A model generated the notes under the pieces. It was not told the origin of the DNA. It ran no database searches and saw only the letters and a program-made list of their open reading frames with translations. A program made the position numbers and the translations under genes. Positions 53,645-64,000 of a stretch of 64,000 bases of DNA are shown here, in pieces (within the stretch, counting starts at the first letter, position 1; each line of letters begins with the position of its first letter). The DNA comes from Nepenthes gracilis (lineage: Eukaryota > Streptophyta > Magnoliopsida > Caryophyllales > Nepenthaceae), in NCBI GenBank assembly GCA_033239525.1, contig BSYO01000011.1:9577973-9641972 (forward strand), written 5' to 3'.

Positions 53645-55750
53645 TTAGCTATTTAAGCACTGGCGCTCAACCACTTCTGTACTTCTTCGCTCTCTGAATA
53701 TCTCTACCCGAGTTTGTCATTTCCCTTCCTGGTTTGCAGTCTTTCAAATAGCTCCTCAAGCCATTCCCGATATTGCATCCATCCTCTCTGGCAGAGTGAT
53801 AGAGTCTCTATACAGGAAGTACCACATCCCAAGCGTTGTCTGGTATGTGGTGCCCGGCGTTGATGACGTGGCTTGCTCTCCTCCTCCAAGGTTTATAACC
53901 GTCTATGAGGAGCATTTGGAAGCCGGTCACTACATTCCAGTTGCGAGGGAGTTGCACGAGATTTTGAGGGCTCTGGATATCCTTGTTGCTCATCTTCACT
54001 CGAGCGCCATTCAGTATCTAGTGACTCTGTGCATCTTTTCCGCACTAAAGGGCTTGCCTTGGATGCCTGAGCCCTAAAGGTGATTTTTCAGGTCAACCAA
54101 GAGGCTAACTGGGTTTTATTCACCCCCCGCACGAATTTTGAGGTAAGCAGGGGGAATCCATGCTCGATAAAGGGCTAGAAGACGCACTTCATGGCGGTTG
54201 ACACCGATTGCAGAGTCTCGAATAATTGGGGTAGGGTCAATGTCTACGGCTGTGACGTCCTGCCTGGCAAAGATGATGGTACGGCTGCTGATGTCGCTAG
54301 TCAAGGAGCATGCCGGCGTCTTGCGTTGTACAGATCGCAAGGTCTCCCAGGATGCACTAAACGGAGTGTAGTGAGAGGTTTGGATGGAGGAGGGCGACAC
54401 CTCTGCCATGCCGGATTGTCGTCCCAAGAGAAGGTGCGGGGATCTGCTTTCCCAGGACTCTACTTAATGGGCCTCTGACAAGGTGGCTCCTCCGTCGCCT
54501 ACTCTCTCTAAGGAATGCCGACGGATTGACGTGGCCTATGCAAGGGTGCCTGCTCCGGGTGCTAGCGAGTCATCGAAGAGGCCAAGCTTGGATGAGTCTT
54601 AGTCGAACGATATGCGTGTTAGTGAGTCATCTGGAGGGACCGAGGGTGAGGAGCACCTGGTGAAGTGCGATGCTAGCGCACGGGACCCCTCAGCTGGTGG
54701 ACTAGGCGAATGGATTAATGTCGCGACCACGGCCAAGCAGAGGAACCCAATTTTGGTGGCTTCTTCTCCAGGAACGTCTGCATCTACCTCTCCCACTATT
54801 TTTGCCGATGAGGGTGGAGGAAGAAGCGATTAGAGATGGCCCAGGGGCTGAGGTTGCTGCTGAGGGGGCATCCCGTCCTAGAGAGTCGATGTCCAAGCCC
54901 TCGAGGGCGTGGGCTCAATCCTCCTCCAGGTTTCGAGGTGCCTCACCCCCACAATGTGCAACCTCTGCAATCCTTGCCAATCCCTGCTGGAACTAAAGTT
55001 GAGGATTCTCCCAGCTCGCCACACTAGGGAAGGCTGTCATACCATGAGGTGCTGCGCATGGGTTTCTCTCTTTGCCATCATTCGTAACTGACCGTAGCTT
55101 GTTGGGTGGCAGGTTCAAGAGGCACTCCAAGTGGTGAAAAGGGCACCAAATTGGAGAGACGCCGAGATCTTACGGCTATCCTAGACGCACGTGGATCCTG
55201 TGGCACTAGAGAATGCGGAGAGCCGAATGAATGCTGCTATCGCCAAGGCTTTACGAAGTGAAGAGCAAGCTACCTATCTCGACTGAATGTGGTCCGAGTT
55301 GAGATCCCGAGATCTCTCAGAGGCAAACACTCAGGCTCTGGATCAGATCACCTCGCTCGAGGAATAGCTTCGGGAGACACAGCAGCAACTCAACGATCTC
55401 CGAACTGAGTACTCCCAGCTTGAAGGAGAGCTAAGGTCTCGGTTCCATTCTAATGAAGTCAGCCGCACCATGGACAGGAAGTTCCGAGATAGCGTTCACT
55501 TCAGCAGGCGAATTGTGTCCTTGGTAGCTCTGGGATTCCCTGTTGGTTTTCTTGACCCGAGGTATGCTGGAGCTCAATGGCAAGCCAACCAGGTGAACTT
55601 TCCAAAGGCAGGAGGGGGGCTTGTGCCACGTGCACCGGGGGGCCCCGAACCCTAAGATAGTCGTCCGAGAGGTTGGCGTAGGTAGCTCTTTGTATACATT
55701 TTTGACACAGGCCGATACTCTTGATGTACACTTTGATTCTTCAATAAATC
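53645..55750 (+). pseudogene. Antisense coding unit of the Tat-like element (putative gypsy-type transposon domain)
   Basis: The sense strand is opposite to the element. TATTTAAG (about 53649-53656) could be a TATA box. The frame from 53796 encodes SLYRKYHIP, PPPRFITVYEEHLEAGHYIP and IQYLVTLCIFSALKG, the layout of the plant 'putative gypsy type transposon' family (PF04195). After a stop it continues as QVNQEANWVLFTPRTNFEV (about 54095-54140) and VDTDCRVSNNWGRVNVYG (about 54195-54250). A second part (about 55205-55655) is a heptad-rich coiled coil (QQQLNDLRTEYSQLEGELRS) ending FLDPRYAGAQW. AATAAA follows at about 55743. Several in-frame stops break it. Antisense ORFs of this kind are known from Tat-lineage elements. 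Confidence 0.6.
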
Positions 55751-55849
55751 AACTAAATTGCTCTAATTATTGTCGCTAATGTCTTTGAGTGTGTATTAAT
55801 TTGTCTTTGTCCGACATTAATTCTATTTGCCGACTAAGCGTTGTCATTG

Positions 55850-56500
55850 CCGGGTTTGGATGGCCGCATTTATCCGATTGTGCTCGCTCCTGTGAGGAGG
55901 TCGTGGCACTAAGAAAATATGGTCACCCACTAAGCCTTGCAGCTATTGTTGCCGAGCTTGGATGCACATATCTGTCTGGCCGTGCTTGCTCCAGTGAGAG
56001 GGTCTGACATGTCTACGAGTGAGCCTCACTAGGGCCAACTGGATATGTTTGCCATAACTGCCAAGCATTGGCGGAGTTGAGGTCGCCAATCGCGTAGAAC
56101 CATTGTTGCTCGGTCCTAGTGGGGGAGCATCGTCACTTTTGCATGTCTGATCCTAATCTCCCAACCATCGCTGACTAATGATGCTCATTCCTGTTAGAGG
56201 ACATTGTCGCACGCGTGCTAAAAAACTCCCTAAGATTTTAGTAGCAGCCTAGAAGGGAGGTTTGATTCTTAGTCCACGAGCTCCCCGAGGCGTGATGTCT
56301 AACCTTGTCTAGACCGCTCGATTGCTAGAACCGAGGTTCAAGATTCAACCTTGCTTGGGCCGCTCAGTTAACTAGACCAAGATTTTTTTACTAGGTCACA
56401 GCCGGTAAAGGAGTAGCTGAAGACGTTCACCCGACTTAGGGAGAGTCTAGATCTTTAAATTAATGCAAACACACAAGCATTTGTATAGTTGGCATGATGA
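55850..56500. other. Interior of the Tat-like element with short direct repeats
   Basis: A unit containing GTTTGGATGGCCGCATTTAT and TGTGCTCGCTCCTGTGAGG (55853-55902) recurs in diverged form at 55957-56006 and more weakly at 56105-56215. No coding signal. Confidence 0.4.
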
Positions 56501-56534
56501 ATGGAACAAGCAAATAAACATGTTTACAACAATC

Positions 56535-56640
56535 AAACAACCCGCATAGATGTACTTGACTTACCTGCGCTTGATAGAAAATTGTTGCCATGGGAGACCC
56601 CCCTGGCAAGTGCACTGGCTTGTGCCCTAGTATTGGCCAT
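56535..56640 (-). pseudogene. Gag N-terminal remnant of the Tat-like element
   Basis: The ATG at 56640 lies 58 bases after the primer-binding-like sequence, as expected for gag, and starts MANTRAQASALARG. The frame stops after 35 codons, and no further gag homology was seen downstream. Confidence 0.5.
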
Positions 56641-56698
56641 GTCTGCTCTCCTAGATGTAGCGGTTAGACTTTTTAGTCATTCCCACAGACGGCACCAA

Positions 56699-57887
56699 TG
56701 ATGCGTCATTAGATTCAGATTATCAAATGAATCAGGGAATCACTTGATCTTCCTGATAGGTCGAGCTGAAGCGGATTCAGTCTTCATTAGTCCAAATCTG
56801 GATCCTACACACCACAACTAACAAATAAGAAATCAAAGGATGACAGGACTCACTCCTCGGTATGTCCTCCAACGCTCAAATCAAAAATCGTTTTCAAATA
56901 AATAGAAAGATAGAAAAATAAGTGAATAATACGTAAATACATATTTCAAGGGATTGAGTGTTAGCGGAGGGCTAGGCTTTGGCAAGTGCGCACGGCTAGG
57001 AAGCAGCTTTAAGATTGAAGATTGAGCTCCGGTGGTACGCTCGACTAGAGAGTGACTTTAAGATAGAGGACTGAGCTCCGGTGAGTGCGATTGGCTGAGG
57101 AGCGACTTTGAGATAGAGTATTGAATTCCGACGAGTATACTTGACTAGGAAGCAGCTTTGAAATGGAAGACTGAGCTCCGGCGGTATACTCGGCCGAGGA
57201 GCGGCTTAGAGATGGAGGATTGAATTCCGACAAATGCGCTCAGTTGAGAATGACTTTGAGATGGAGAACTGAGTTCCGACAGTACACTCAGCTAGGGAGT
57301 GACTTAAAGATGGAAGATTGAACTTCGGTGGGTACGCTCAACTGGAAAGCGACTTTGTGGGCTCTCAATACGTTTGAACACCCGAGGCTTGGGACATAAT
57401 CAATATGCGAGGACTGATTGCCCTCTCCTCCCTTCGAGAATCCCTTTAACCATAGAGGCGCGAAGAGCTCGGGGGAGAGAGAGAGAGAGAGAGAGAGAGA
57501 TGCTACCTAGGCCTCTCCATTTTGGAATTTTCCTTCTCTCCTTGGGACTAAGTGTCAAGCCCTCTCTTTCTGCAAAGGAAGAAGATATTTATAGAGAGAG
57601 AGCGTGCTTGCTAGCTGTAGCTAGGGCATTTTGGCGCTGCGATGAGTGGCCGACAGTGTATGCTTGTTACTAGTGCTCTGAACTGTTGGGACTTGTCTGC
57701 TCAGTTGTGTTCGCAGGTCCACCCAACAAGCGACTCCAATGGCCCATATGTTGGGTGGATCTGGGTTGCACTGTATGGGCCTTCCATGGTGCTTTCTCGG
57801 CCTTGGGCTTCGATGAACCTTTATCGAGCCACCACTTCTCCTACAAGTTGTATTCTGGGCCAGCCCAATGAACTGTTGGACCCATCA
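56699..57887 (-). repeat. 5' LTR (upper copy), 1189 bp
   Basis: It has the same layout as the lower copy: minisatellite (56955-57350), (GA)n (57476-57500), CT-rich stretch, and CCATATGTTGGGTGGATC near 57745. Its minus-strand 3' end adjoins the primer-binding-like sequence. Confidence 0.85.
56955..57350 (-). repeat. ~50-bp minisatellite inside the upper LTR
   Basis: About eight units are homologous to those at 51080-51545. The copy number differs by about one between the two LTRs, which were identical at insertion, so the array changed after integration. Confidence 0.8.
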
Positions 57888-57892
57888 ATTAT

Positions 57893-60190
57893 AGATGAAA
57901 GTAGTGCATGTCATCCATTTAAGAGGCAAGCTTTGTCAAACATCAACATTACTTTGATGCATTGTGGTCAGGGAGGATATTCCTCCAACTTATAGACATT
58001 AAGGAATTTACCTATGCCTAAGAACATGACATTTTTGCCTTGCAGCTGAAGGGAAATTCCAAACACAGGATGGACTTGGTCGGTAGAAAATTATTGCAAA
58101 GAAAAACTGTAGCTTTTGTCAAGGCAATGACAAGATTTTGTTATAAATACTAAAAGTTACAATTCTACCTCATCTTATTTAGTATTATTCTTTAGCATTT
58201 TAATTTGATTCCCTTATTCAACGTTATTATTTTATTTTGAAGGACCAAAGAGAGTGAGTCACTAAAATGATCCAAAAGCTTCTACAATTCTGAAAAAATA
58301 AAAAACTACTCATGCCTGGTAATGCAAGGGAAGCCATAGAAAAGCAATTGTGAGCCAAGTTAGGCAAAGTGTACAATCTAAAAAAAAAGAAGCAAAGGAA
58401 AGAAGGAAATAAGAAAAGGAAAAGAAAGAAAGAAAAAATGAGGATCAAGAAGATAAGGAGAGAAGAAAAGAAAACATGGAAATAGATTTTTAAAAAATGG
58501 AGAGAGAGAGCTGGAGAATTTTGGGGAGGAGATTTTGAGAGTAAGAAAGAGAAAAAAATTTAAGTTTTAGTTTTGTTTGTTTTCTTATTTTATTATTGAA
58601 TTATTGTTAGAATTTTTCTCTCCCTCAAAGTTCTATTTTTCATTAGTATAATCAAACAACTTTTTGATGATTGCTCCAAATTTAGTTAGATTACTCATTT
58701 ATTCAGTAAGTCCGTTGTTAATGCAATTTACTTATTTTTCTGCAATTCAAAGTTTTACGTTTATTACCTATCACACATATTATTTCAATCTTATCTCTTG
58801 TTAATTTCACTTACAATCATTTGTCTACTTAGATAAAAGATCTTTTTTTTTTTGTTCTCCGTAAATTATAGTCATTATTTAGTTTTGAATTCAGTTTTCA
58901 CATTGTTCATTGTTTAATTTTAGTGATCACCAAATATTAATCTTAGTAATGTATTTATAACCAAAAAAAAAAAAAAAAAAATTACTTTTTAAGCTTATAA
59001 TTCTTGAAACCATTACATTTTTCAAATGCCATTTTCAGTTTTGACAAACCCTTTTTTTAAATAAGTTTTTATTATTTTGTTTATTGTCATTATTTATGTC
59101 CTATTTTTATATTAATTCAATAAAAAAGCACTTGAATATTCCATTAATTTTTTATTTTTTAGTCCGTACAAGCAAAATTCCGAACTTTCAAGTTATCAAA
59201 TAAATTTCACACGTAGGACACAATTCTTTGTAAATACCATCCCAGCTTATCAGGTAAAACTACACCGTATTATCATATTTGTGAAAATCAATATACACCT
59301 TTTGAGGTCAGTCAAATTTTTCGACACCACTACTAAGGAATTGTTGATTTCTAAATATTTTCGACACTTGGTGAGTCTTCAAAGTTTTGCTATCACATGT
59401 GAATTTGCAAACGTTAGAAGAGCTCGCATTCCAGGTATCATCTTTCTATTTTTCTTCTTTTTTATATGATAAAAAATGTAAAACAAAAAAATAAAAAGCT
59501 AGAAAAAAATTATTAAAATATTTTTTTCTTCATTTGTCGCAACGTAAAAAAACAAAAGTAGAAAAAGATTAAAAAAACCAATCTCTTTCTTTTTCTTGTT
59601 TGCTTACAAATTAAAAAAAAAAAATCAATTATTTTTTTAAAAAAGGCTACTATCATTAGATTTAAAAAGAAAAAAACTGCCAAAACAAAATAACCAAACA
59701 AGAAGGAAAAATAACAAGTTTTTGTTTCACAACCTCAGGTAATTTGGGGGATCAAAAGAGTACCTTCTTTTTTTTAGTGTAATATTTCTTTCCAACTTAA
59801 GGTAAGAATCTAAAAAATATGAAAAAAGTTAACCCTTCTTTTTATTATTTATTAACTGAATTAAAATTTAAATTAGTTTTTTAAAATAAAAAAGGTAATG
59901 TTTCTTTAGAAAAAAACTGCAGAAAAAAAATATATGTTTTTAAAATTTAACTAAGCATCAGAAAAATAAAAAATAAAAATAAAAACATGTCCAAAATTTC
60001 CTTCCTTCTTGACCTCATTATTTTTCATGTTAATTTAATTTATTTTTTATTGTTTTTCAAACTAAAAAAATATGAAAAACAGAAAAATAAAAATAAAGTT
60101 TTTGTTGTTCTTTGTTTGTTGTTTGCCTATTTTTTTTACTTAGTTAATTTTGCTTTTCAGTTATATTTTGCACCTTAGTTTAGACTTCAG
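57893..60190. other. AT-rich spacer without a recognisable gene
   Basis: Many A and T homopolymers, an A/G-rich stretch at 58380-58470 and T/A-rich tracts. ORFs are short and AT-driven. No exon of the synthetase was found here on either strand. Confidence 0.6.
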
Positions 60191-60269
60191 TTTCAATTGT
60201 ACTTTTGAATATATCACTCATTGCACACATAGCCGAACAGGATAGTGTAAATCAGGACCTTCTCTAGGA

Positions 60270-62300
60270 TCCTATCAATGACCGTTGTAGCCTGCATGAT
60301 TATTTGCACCCAATGCAATATATTATATCTTTGTATATCGTGTTGTCCTTGAATCAACAAAACCTCAATCTCAAGACTGGAATGATTCAATTATTAACTC
60401 AAATTTATGGTATACACTCTGAACATCCCAACAAGAACATCAAATATTTTGATGATGTGGAATATTTACAGCCATACTTGTAAAATAGAAACCATTTATC
60501 TTTAATTATTCCCATTTTCTTTTAAAATAAAGCAAAAATGTGATTGAGTTTTTTGAGACTTAGGTCTATCACCACATGGTTAGGATGTAGAAAGAACTCC
60601 TAAGAAAGTACTTTCCAACATGTAGGACACGACCCTTATAATGTCAGATCATGGGTTTTTCCCAAAAAGCCTAATAAGCATTCTATCAATTTTGGAAGAA
60701 ATTCAAGGATTTACTGAATGCTTGCCCACATCACATTTTAAAGTTTGACGCATCATTAGTTTTTTTTATGAATCATTAACACCCTAGATGAATCAATTTG
60801 TCCAAATAATGTGCAACTAAGATTTTTTTTTTTACAAGAGTCCTAACGATGCATGTGAGATCTTTAAGTCTTTGGCAGAGAATGCCTAAACTTGGGACAC
60901 TACTCACTCACCTAATGGTAAGCCCAAGACAATTCTCGAGTCTACTGGAAAGTTCTATATTAGAGAATCTGATGTTATTCAAGACAGACTTGCTACTCTG
61001 ACTAGGAAGTTAGGGGCATTGGAAATGAAGAAGGTAAATGTAGTATCAAGCAAGGGATAGAAAGTTTGTGGTGCCTACAATAGTGCATCGCATTATACTG
61101 AGTATTGGCATACCCTTCTGGTGCTTAAAGAGATCCTCCATGAGCTAGCAAATGTGTTACGACTCGTCAATCTATATTACCGGCTTGATCAATCAGGACG
61201 TTATAGCATCTACGGAGCCACCAATTACAAGGAGGAGCACCCGGGCTACCCAGACACCTCTGGAATTGTGGGATTATATCCAGGCCTAATTTGGAATTAC
61301 TACGATACCTGGCGTTACTGATTTAGAGTACTGAAAATGATTTGGATTAGTTCACCTGCTTTATTGGTATTCTGTTCTGATTTTTCGTTCCCACACTTAA
61401 CTATACATGTGGGCAGTTTTACTTGTTTTCGGTTTTTCTTTTTGTTTTGTTACTACATTTTCTGTGGCTACTTATGCTGATTTTGAGTACAACAGAAAGG
61501 AGGAATTATTACTCTCATTTCACTCTCTCTCTCTCTCCCTCTTCTGTCTTCCTCGGTTTCTCTCTTCCCCTCTCCTTATTTTCTTTTTCCCTCCTTCCCT
61601 CGCGCACGCTCCCTTCTCCCTCCTCTGCAGATCTCCCCTTCCGTTGCAATTTCCTCATCATTGCCAGCAATTACCCATCACCACCATGGAGACCGTATCA
61701 AAATGTCATATCTACTTACAAAAAGCCATATCAGGGCCAGTCTTAAGAAGAAAATCCTTGTTCCGACATGAATAATCTAGGGAAGAGGAATCATCTAAAT
61801 TTTAGGCTGAGAAAAGAGGGAACCACCAGTGCCTTAGCACTTTCAAGCACCACCTCCATAGATGCAACATACTCCACCACTGCAGTCCACTTATCAGTCC
61901 CCACACATGAACACTTGAGGACACTCTCAACAGTTCATGAATTTGCTAGCTGGAATAAATGCACAACAAGCCAATATCATAGCCCAATATACAACGGCAT
62001 TGGACGACATTCGTAATAGCTTTATTCAGCTGACTCAAGCTCTAAGCATCCAAGAGAAAGGAAAGTTTCCTGCGCAGCCAAGACCCAATCCTCAACCTCA
62101 ATATCAATTGAAAGAGGTTTCAAATGGTAAACGTGATAAGGAACAAGTCCAAGATATCACCATACTTAGAAGCAAGCGTACAAACACACAAACGCTAAGA
62201 CTCCTACAATTGACAAGAAGCTGAGTAAGATTGAGCGAACGTAAGAAGAAAGAGACAAGACTGAGACAAAATATTTCACTGGGAAACAAATGTTTGACAA
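60270..62300 (+). pseudogene. Athila-like gag remnant
   Basis: Pieces in several frames recall gypsy gag: LKTGMIQLLTQIYGIHSEHP near 60375-60435; then FPTCRTRPL and FWKKFKDLLNACPHH near 60615-60735; and in the frame from 61937, LAGINAQQANIIAQYTTAL and QEKGKFPAQPRPNPQ. The basic C-terminal end is near 62220. The capsid part is shortened, and the insertion at 61440-61707 splits it. Confidence 0.75.
61440..61707 (+). repeat. LTR fragment related to the element at 29222-33496
   Basis: Landmarks shared with those LTRs, in order: TTACTCTC plus a CT-rich stretch, CTCTGCAGATCTC, GTTGCAATTTCCTCATCAT, and the end CATGGAGACCGTATCA. It lacks the first ~180 bases and is far more diverged than the two LTRs at 29222 and 33052. 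No second LTR is nearby: a truncated solo LTR or a remnant. Confidence 0.6.
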
Positions 62301-62479
62301 ACATTTATGAGAAGGGTGGAGAAAGGGAGTTTGTTCCCGATTCCCTTCTCCCATCGTATTAGCAAACCTAAGAAAAAAGTACTAAACTATTAAGTCTGAA
62401 ACTTTTAAGCAAGTCAAGATTAATATTCTCATCCTTAATGCGATCAAGCAAATCCCTTCTTATACTAAATTCCAAAAAG

Positions 62480-62840
62480 ACTTATACACTATGAAGCAAA
62501 AATTAAATATCAAGGAGAAGGCCTTTTTGAATAAGCAAGTGAGCTCTATCCTGCAACTCAAAACACCTCCCAAGTACAAGGATCTAGGTAGCCCGACTAT
62601 TTCTTGCATTATAGGGAACCATTGGATAAAGCAAGCATTACTTGTTATAGGGGATTGTATAAACCTACTACCATACACAGTTTCTTGACAGTTGGACTTG
62701 GGCGAGCTCAAGCCAACCGGAATCACACTCTAATTGGCAGATTGGTCAGTCAAGGTCACCAAAGGAGTAGCGGAGGATATTTTAGTCCAAGTTGATCTAT
62801 TTCCCTGTGGACTTTGTTGTTTTGGAGATTCAGGTTGTGG
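62480..62840 (+). pseudogene. Athila-like protease remnant
   Basis: The frame from 62491 reads KAFLNKQVSSILQLKTPPKY, GSPTISCIIGN and a block ending GDCINLLPY, the position of the retropepsin active site. The usual D-L-G-A-S is replaced by V-I-G-D-C, so the catalytic Asp is lost. After a stop come LGELKPTGITL and VTKGVAEDILVQVD, the conserved flank of plant gypsy proteases. Confidence 0.8.
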
Positions 62841-63379
62841 CCACCCTTAGTGCTCATGTATCAGTCATACATAGGAGACCGTTTCTGGCTAGTCCGATCC
62901 TTTGATCAATTATAAGAATAGTCCGAAGCTATCATTTGGAAATATTACTGTAGAAACAAATATCTTCAACGTGAAGCAACCAGTTGCTTCACTTTTTGTC
63001 CAACTCACTTCCTTTTTTTCTTTGTGAGTTTCGAGAATATCCCCATTCATAAGTCCAAATCCAATTTTATGCGAAGCAACTGAGCACAATGACATTAGGG
63101 AAGTGGACCTCACCAATACACTTGTATAGGATCAGTTTGAAAAATCAATTGAGGTCAACTAGAAAATACCCTATGTTAGACAGTAATATCTAGTTTTGGC
63201 ATTGACGATGAGGAGTCTAAGGAGATGAATTGACTAAGATCTACAACTATGATGATAGTGGGTTGTTGGATCCCATCTTTTGACCCACGTGAGCTTTCAC
63301 TTGTTAAGCCAGATCATCCACAGCAAAGGCTCCTAAGCTTGAAAGGAAATCTTTACCGGATACTCTGAACTATGCATTT

Positions 63380-64000
63380 TTAGGTGAGGATGAGACTTGT
63401 CAAGTTTTCATCTCATCATGCTCACCTCTGATTAGGAGAGTCATTTGCTGCAGGTTATATCTAGACATAAGAGCACTATTGGTTGAACTATTGGGACATT
63501 TAAGGCATCAGAATGTTGGTGTGCACCCATAGGATTTATCTCAAAGAGGATGCCATGCTAGTGAGACAGATGCAAAGACTGCTAAATCCTGACATGGAGG
63601 TAGTCAAGGGAGAGGTCCTGAAATTGTTGCATGCAGAAATTATCTACCTATGTCTGATTCTAAATGGGTTAGTCCAACTCAAGTCATCCCCAAGAAGTTT
63701 GAAGTCACTGGTGAGAAGTGTGCAAAATGAGTTAGTGGCAACCAAGATTGAAGCTGGTTGGCTTATGTGCACTGATTGCAAAAGAAGTTCAACATGATGA
63801 CAAGGAAGGATCACTTTCAACTCCCAGTCCTTGATTAAGTTGTTGAAAGATTGGCAGGGAAGGAATTCTACTTCTTTCTCTGTGGTTATTCTGGATACAA
63901 TCAGATTGAGATAGCACTTAAGGATCAAGAGAAAACCACCTTTACAAATCCCTTTGGCACTTTTGCAAACAAGCGGATGCCATTTGGATTGTGTAATGCC
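63380..64000 (+). pseudogene. Athila-like reverse transcriptase, N-terminal part
   Basis: Recognisable order: FLGEDET near 63380-63400; CTHRIYLKEDAMLVRQMQR near 63522; SDSKWVSPTQVIPKK near 63655-63700; MMTRKDHFQLPVLD near 63796; LAGKEFYFFLCGYSGYNQIE; and MPFGLCNA at the window edge. It has several frameshifts and stops. The catalytic YVDD motif would lie beyond the window. The first catalytic Asp of FLDGYSGYN is Cys here, so the enzyme would be inactive anyway. Confidence 0.9.

Larger units (their letters stand above)
50836..57887 (-). mobile_element. Full-length, pol-less Ty3/gypsy (Tat-like) LTR retrotransposon
   Basis: LTRs lie at 50836-52146 and 56699-57887, with the exact 5-bp TSD attat at 50831-50835 and 57888-57892. 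Read on the minus strand, the LTR begins TGATGGGTCC and ends GCATCA. Next to the upstream LTR is TTGGTGCCGTCTGTGGGAA (56698-56680), typical of the primer-binding region of plant gypsy elements. A gag start, MANTRAQ, opens at 56640 but stops after 35 codons. A purine-rich ATGAGGGACTAA precedes the other LTR. The 4.55-kb interior has no protease, reverse transcriptase or integrase. Instead it carries coding-like sequence on the opposite strand (53796-55655). It lies upstream of the first recognised synthetase exon, probably in an intron. Confidence 0.85.
60200..64000 (+). mobile_element. Decayed Athila-like Ty3/gypsy element, cut by the window end
   Basis: Gag, protease and the start of reverse transcriptase occur in order on the plus strand, all with stops and frameshifts. 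The 5' LTR was not recognised and the rest of pol lies beyond base 64000. A fragment of an unrelated LTR interrupts gag at 61440-61707. Confidence 0.85.

Noticed and set aside
50836..57887. Placing the Tat-like element on the plus strand because its best ORFs are on that strand.
   Set aside because: The primer-binding-like sequence lies beside the upper LTR and reads on the minus strand, and the purine-rich tract lies beside the lower LTR. The plus-strand ORFs are antisense.

Overview
This is nuclear DNA from a flowering plant. The evidence is a 12-exon, intron-rich gene with GT-AG introns for a bacterial-type (organellar) lysyl-tRNA synthetase, surrounded by plant-type retrotransposons: L1-clade LINEs whose ORF1 carries a DUF4283 domain and zinc knuckle, Ty3/gypsy LTR elements of Tat-like and Athila-like type, and an LTR element carrying plant gene fragments. 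The long transposon-filled introns suggest a large genome. The species cannot be told from the sequence. No rRNA, tRNA, CRISPR or prokaryotic features were seen.

Layout. Bases 1-26570 are almost entirely LINE-derived and deeply nested. On the plus strand, element B (4009-6261) sits in element A (about 696-6980), which sits in element 0 (1-7615); D (ending at 11721) surrounds the minus-strand element C (7897-11130). On the minus strand, G (remnants between 11722 and 26570) is interrupted by K (13237-26454), K by an ORF2 LINE called H (13483-22764), and H by a plus-strand ORF2 LINE called I (14879-20005). Target-site duplications (TSDs) support most of these joins. Nearly all share one 3' end: a short GC hairpin, a longer A/T-rich hairpin, then ACTTACTTACC and an A-tail. 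Bases 26571-29216 are AT-rich and hold an array of CGGTCAAC...GTTGACCG inverted repeats. A young LTR element (29222-33496, TSD ATTAC) carries fragments of host genes (aldo-keto reductase, SMXL/D53 family, possibly a BAH protein). A second small LINE cluster (E containing F) fills 33886-36477.

The only cellular gene is the lysyl-tRNA synthetase gene on the minus strand. Its last 12 exons (440 codons, all frames and splice phases consistent) run from 50203 down to the stop at 37224. The N-terminal exons are not recognised in the window, so the next intron upstream is either longer than 13.8 kb or the gene is broken there. That upstream stretch holds a full-length, pol-less Tat-like LTR element (50836-57887, minus strand, TSD ATTAT) with an antisense coding unit that has its own TATA-like box and polyadenylation signal. 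It also holds an AT-rich spacer and a decayed Athila-like gypsy element (60200 to the window end).

How the parts relate. The ORF1-carrying elements (A, C, E, K) pass from the ORF1 stop straight into a 3' UTR, with no ORF2. H and I carry reverse transcriptase but are 5'-truncated. Because both kinds share the same 3' hairpins and tail, the simplest reading is that an ORF2-bearing LINE mobilised ORF1-only and hairpin-only relatives in trans through that 3' RNA structure. Insertions consisting of nothing but the tail, or of the hairpins plus the tail, look like aborted products of the same process.
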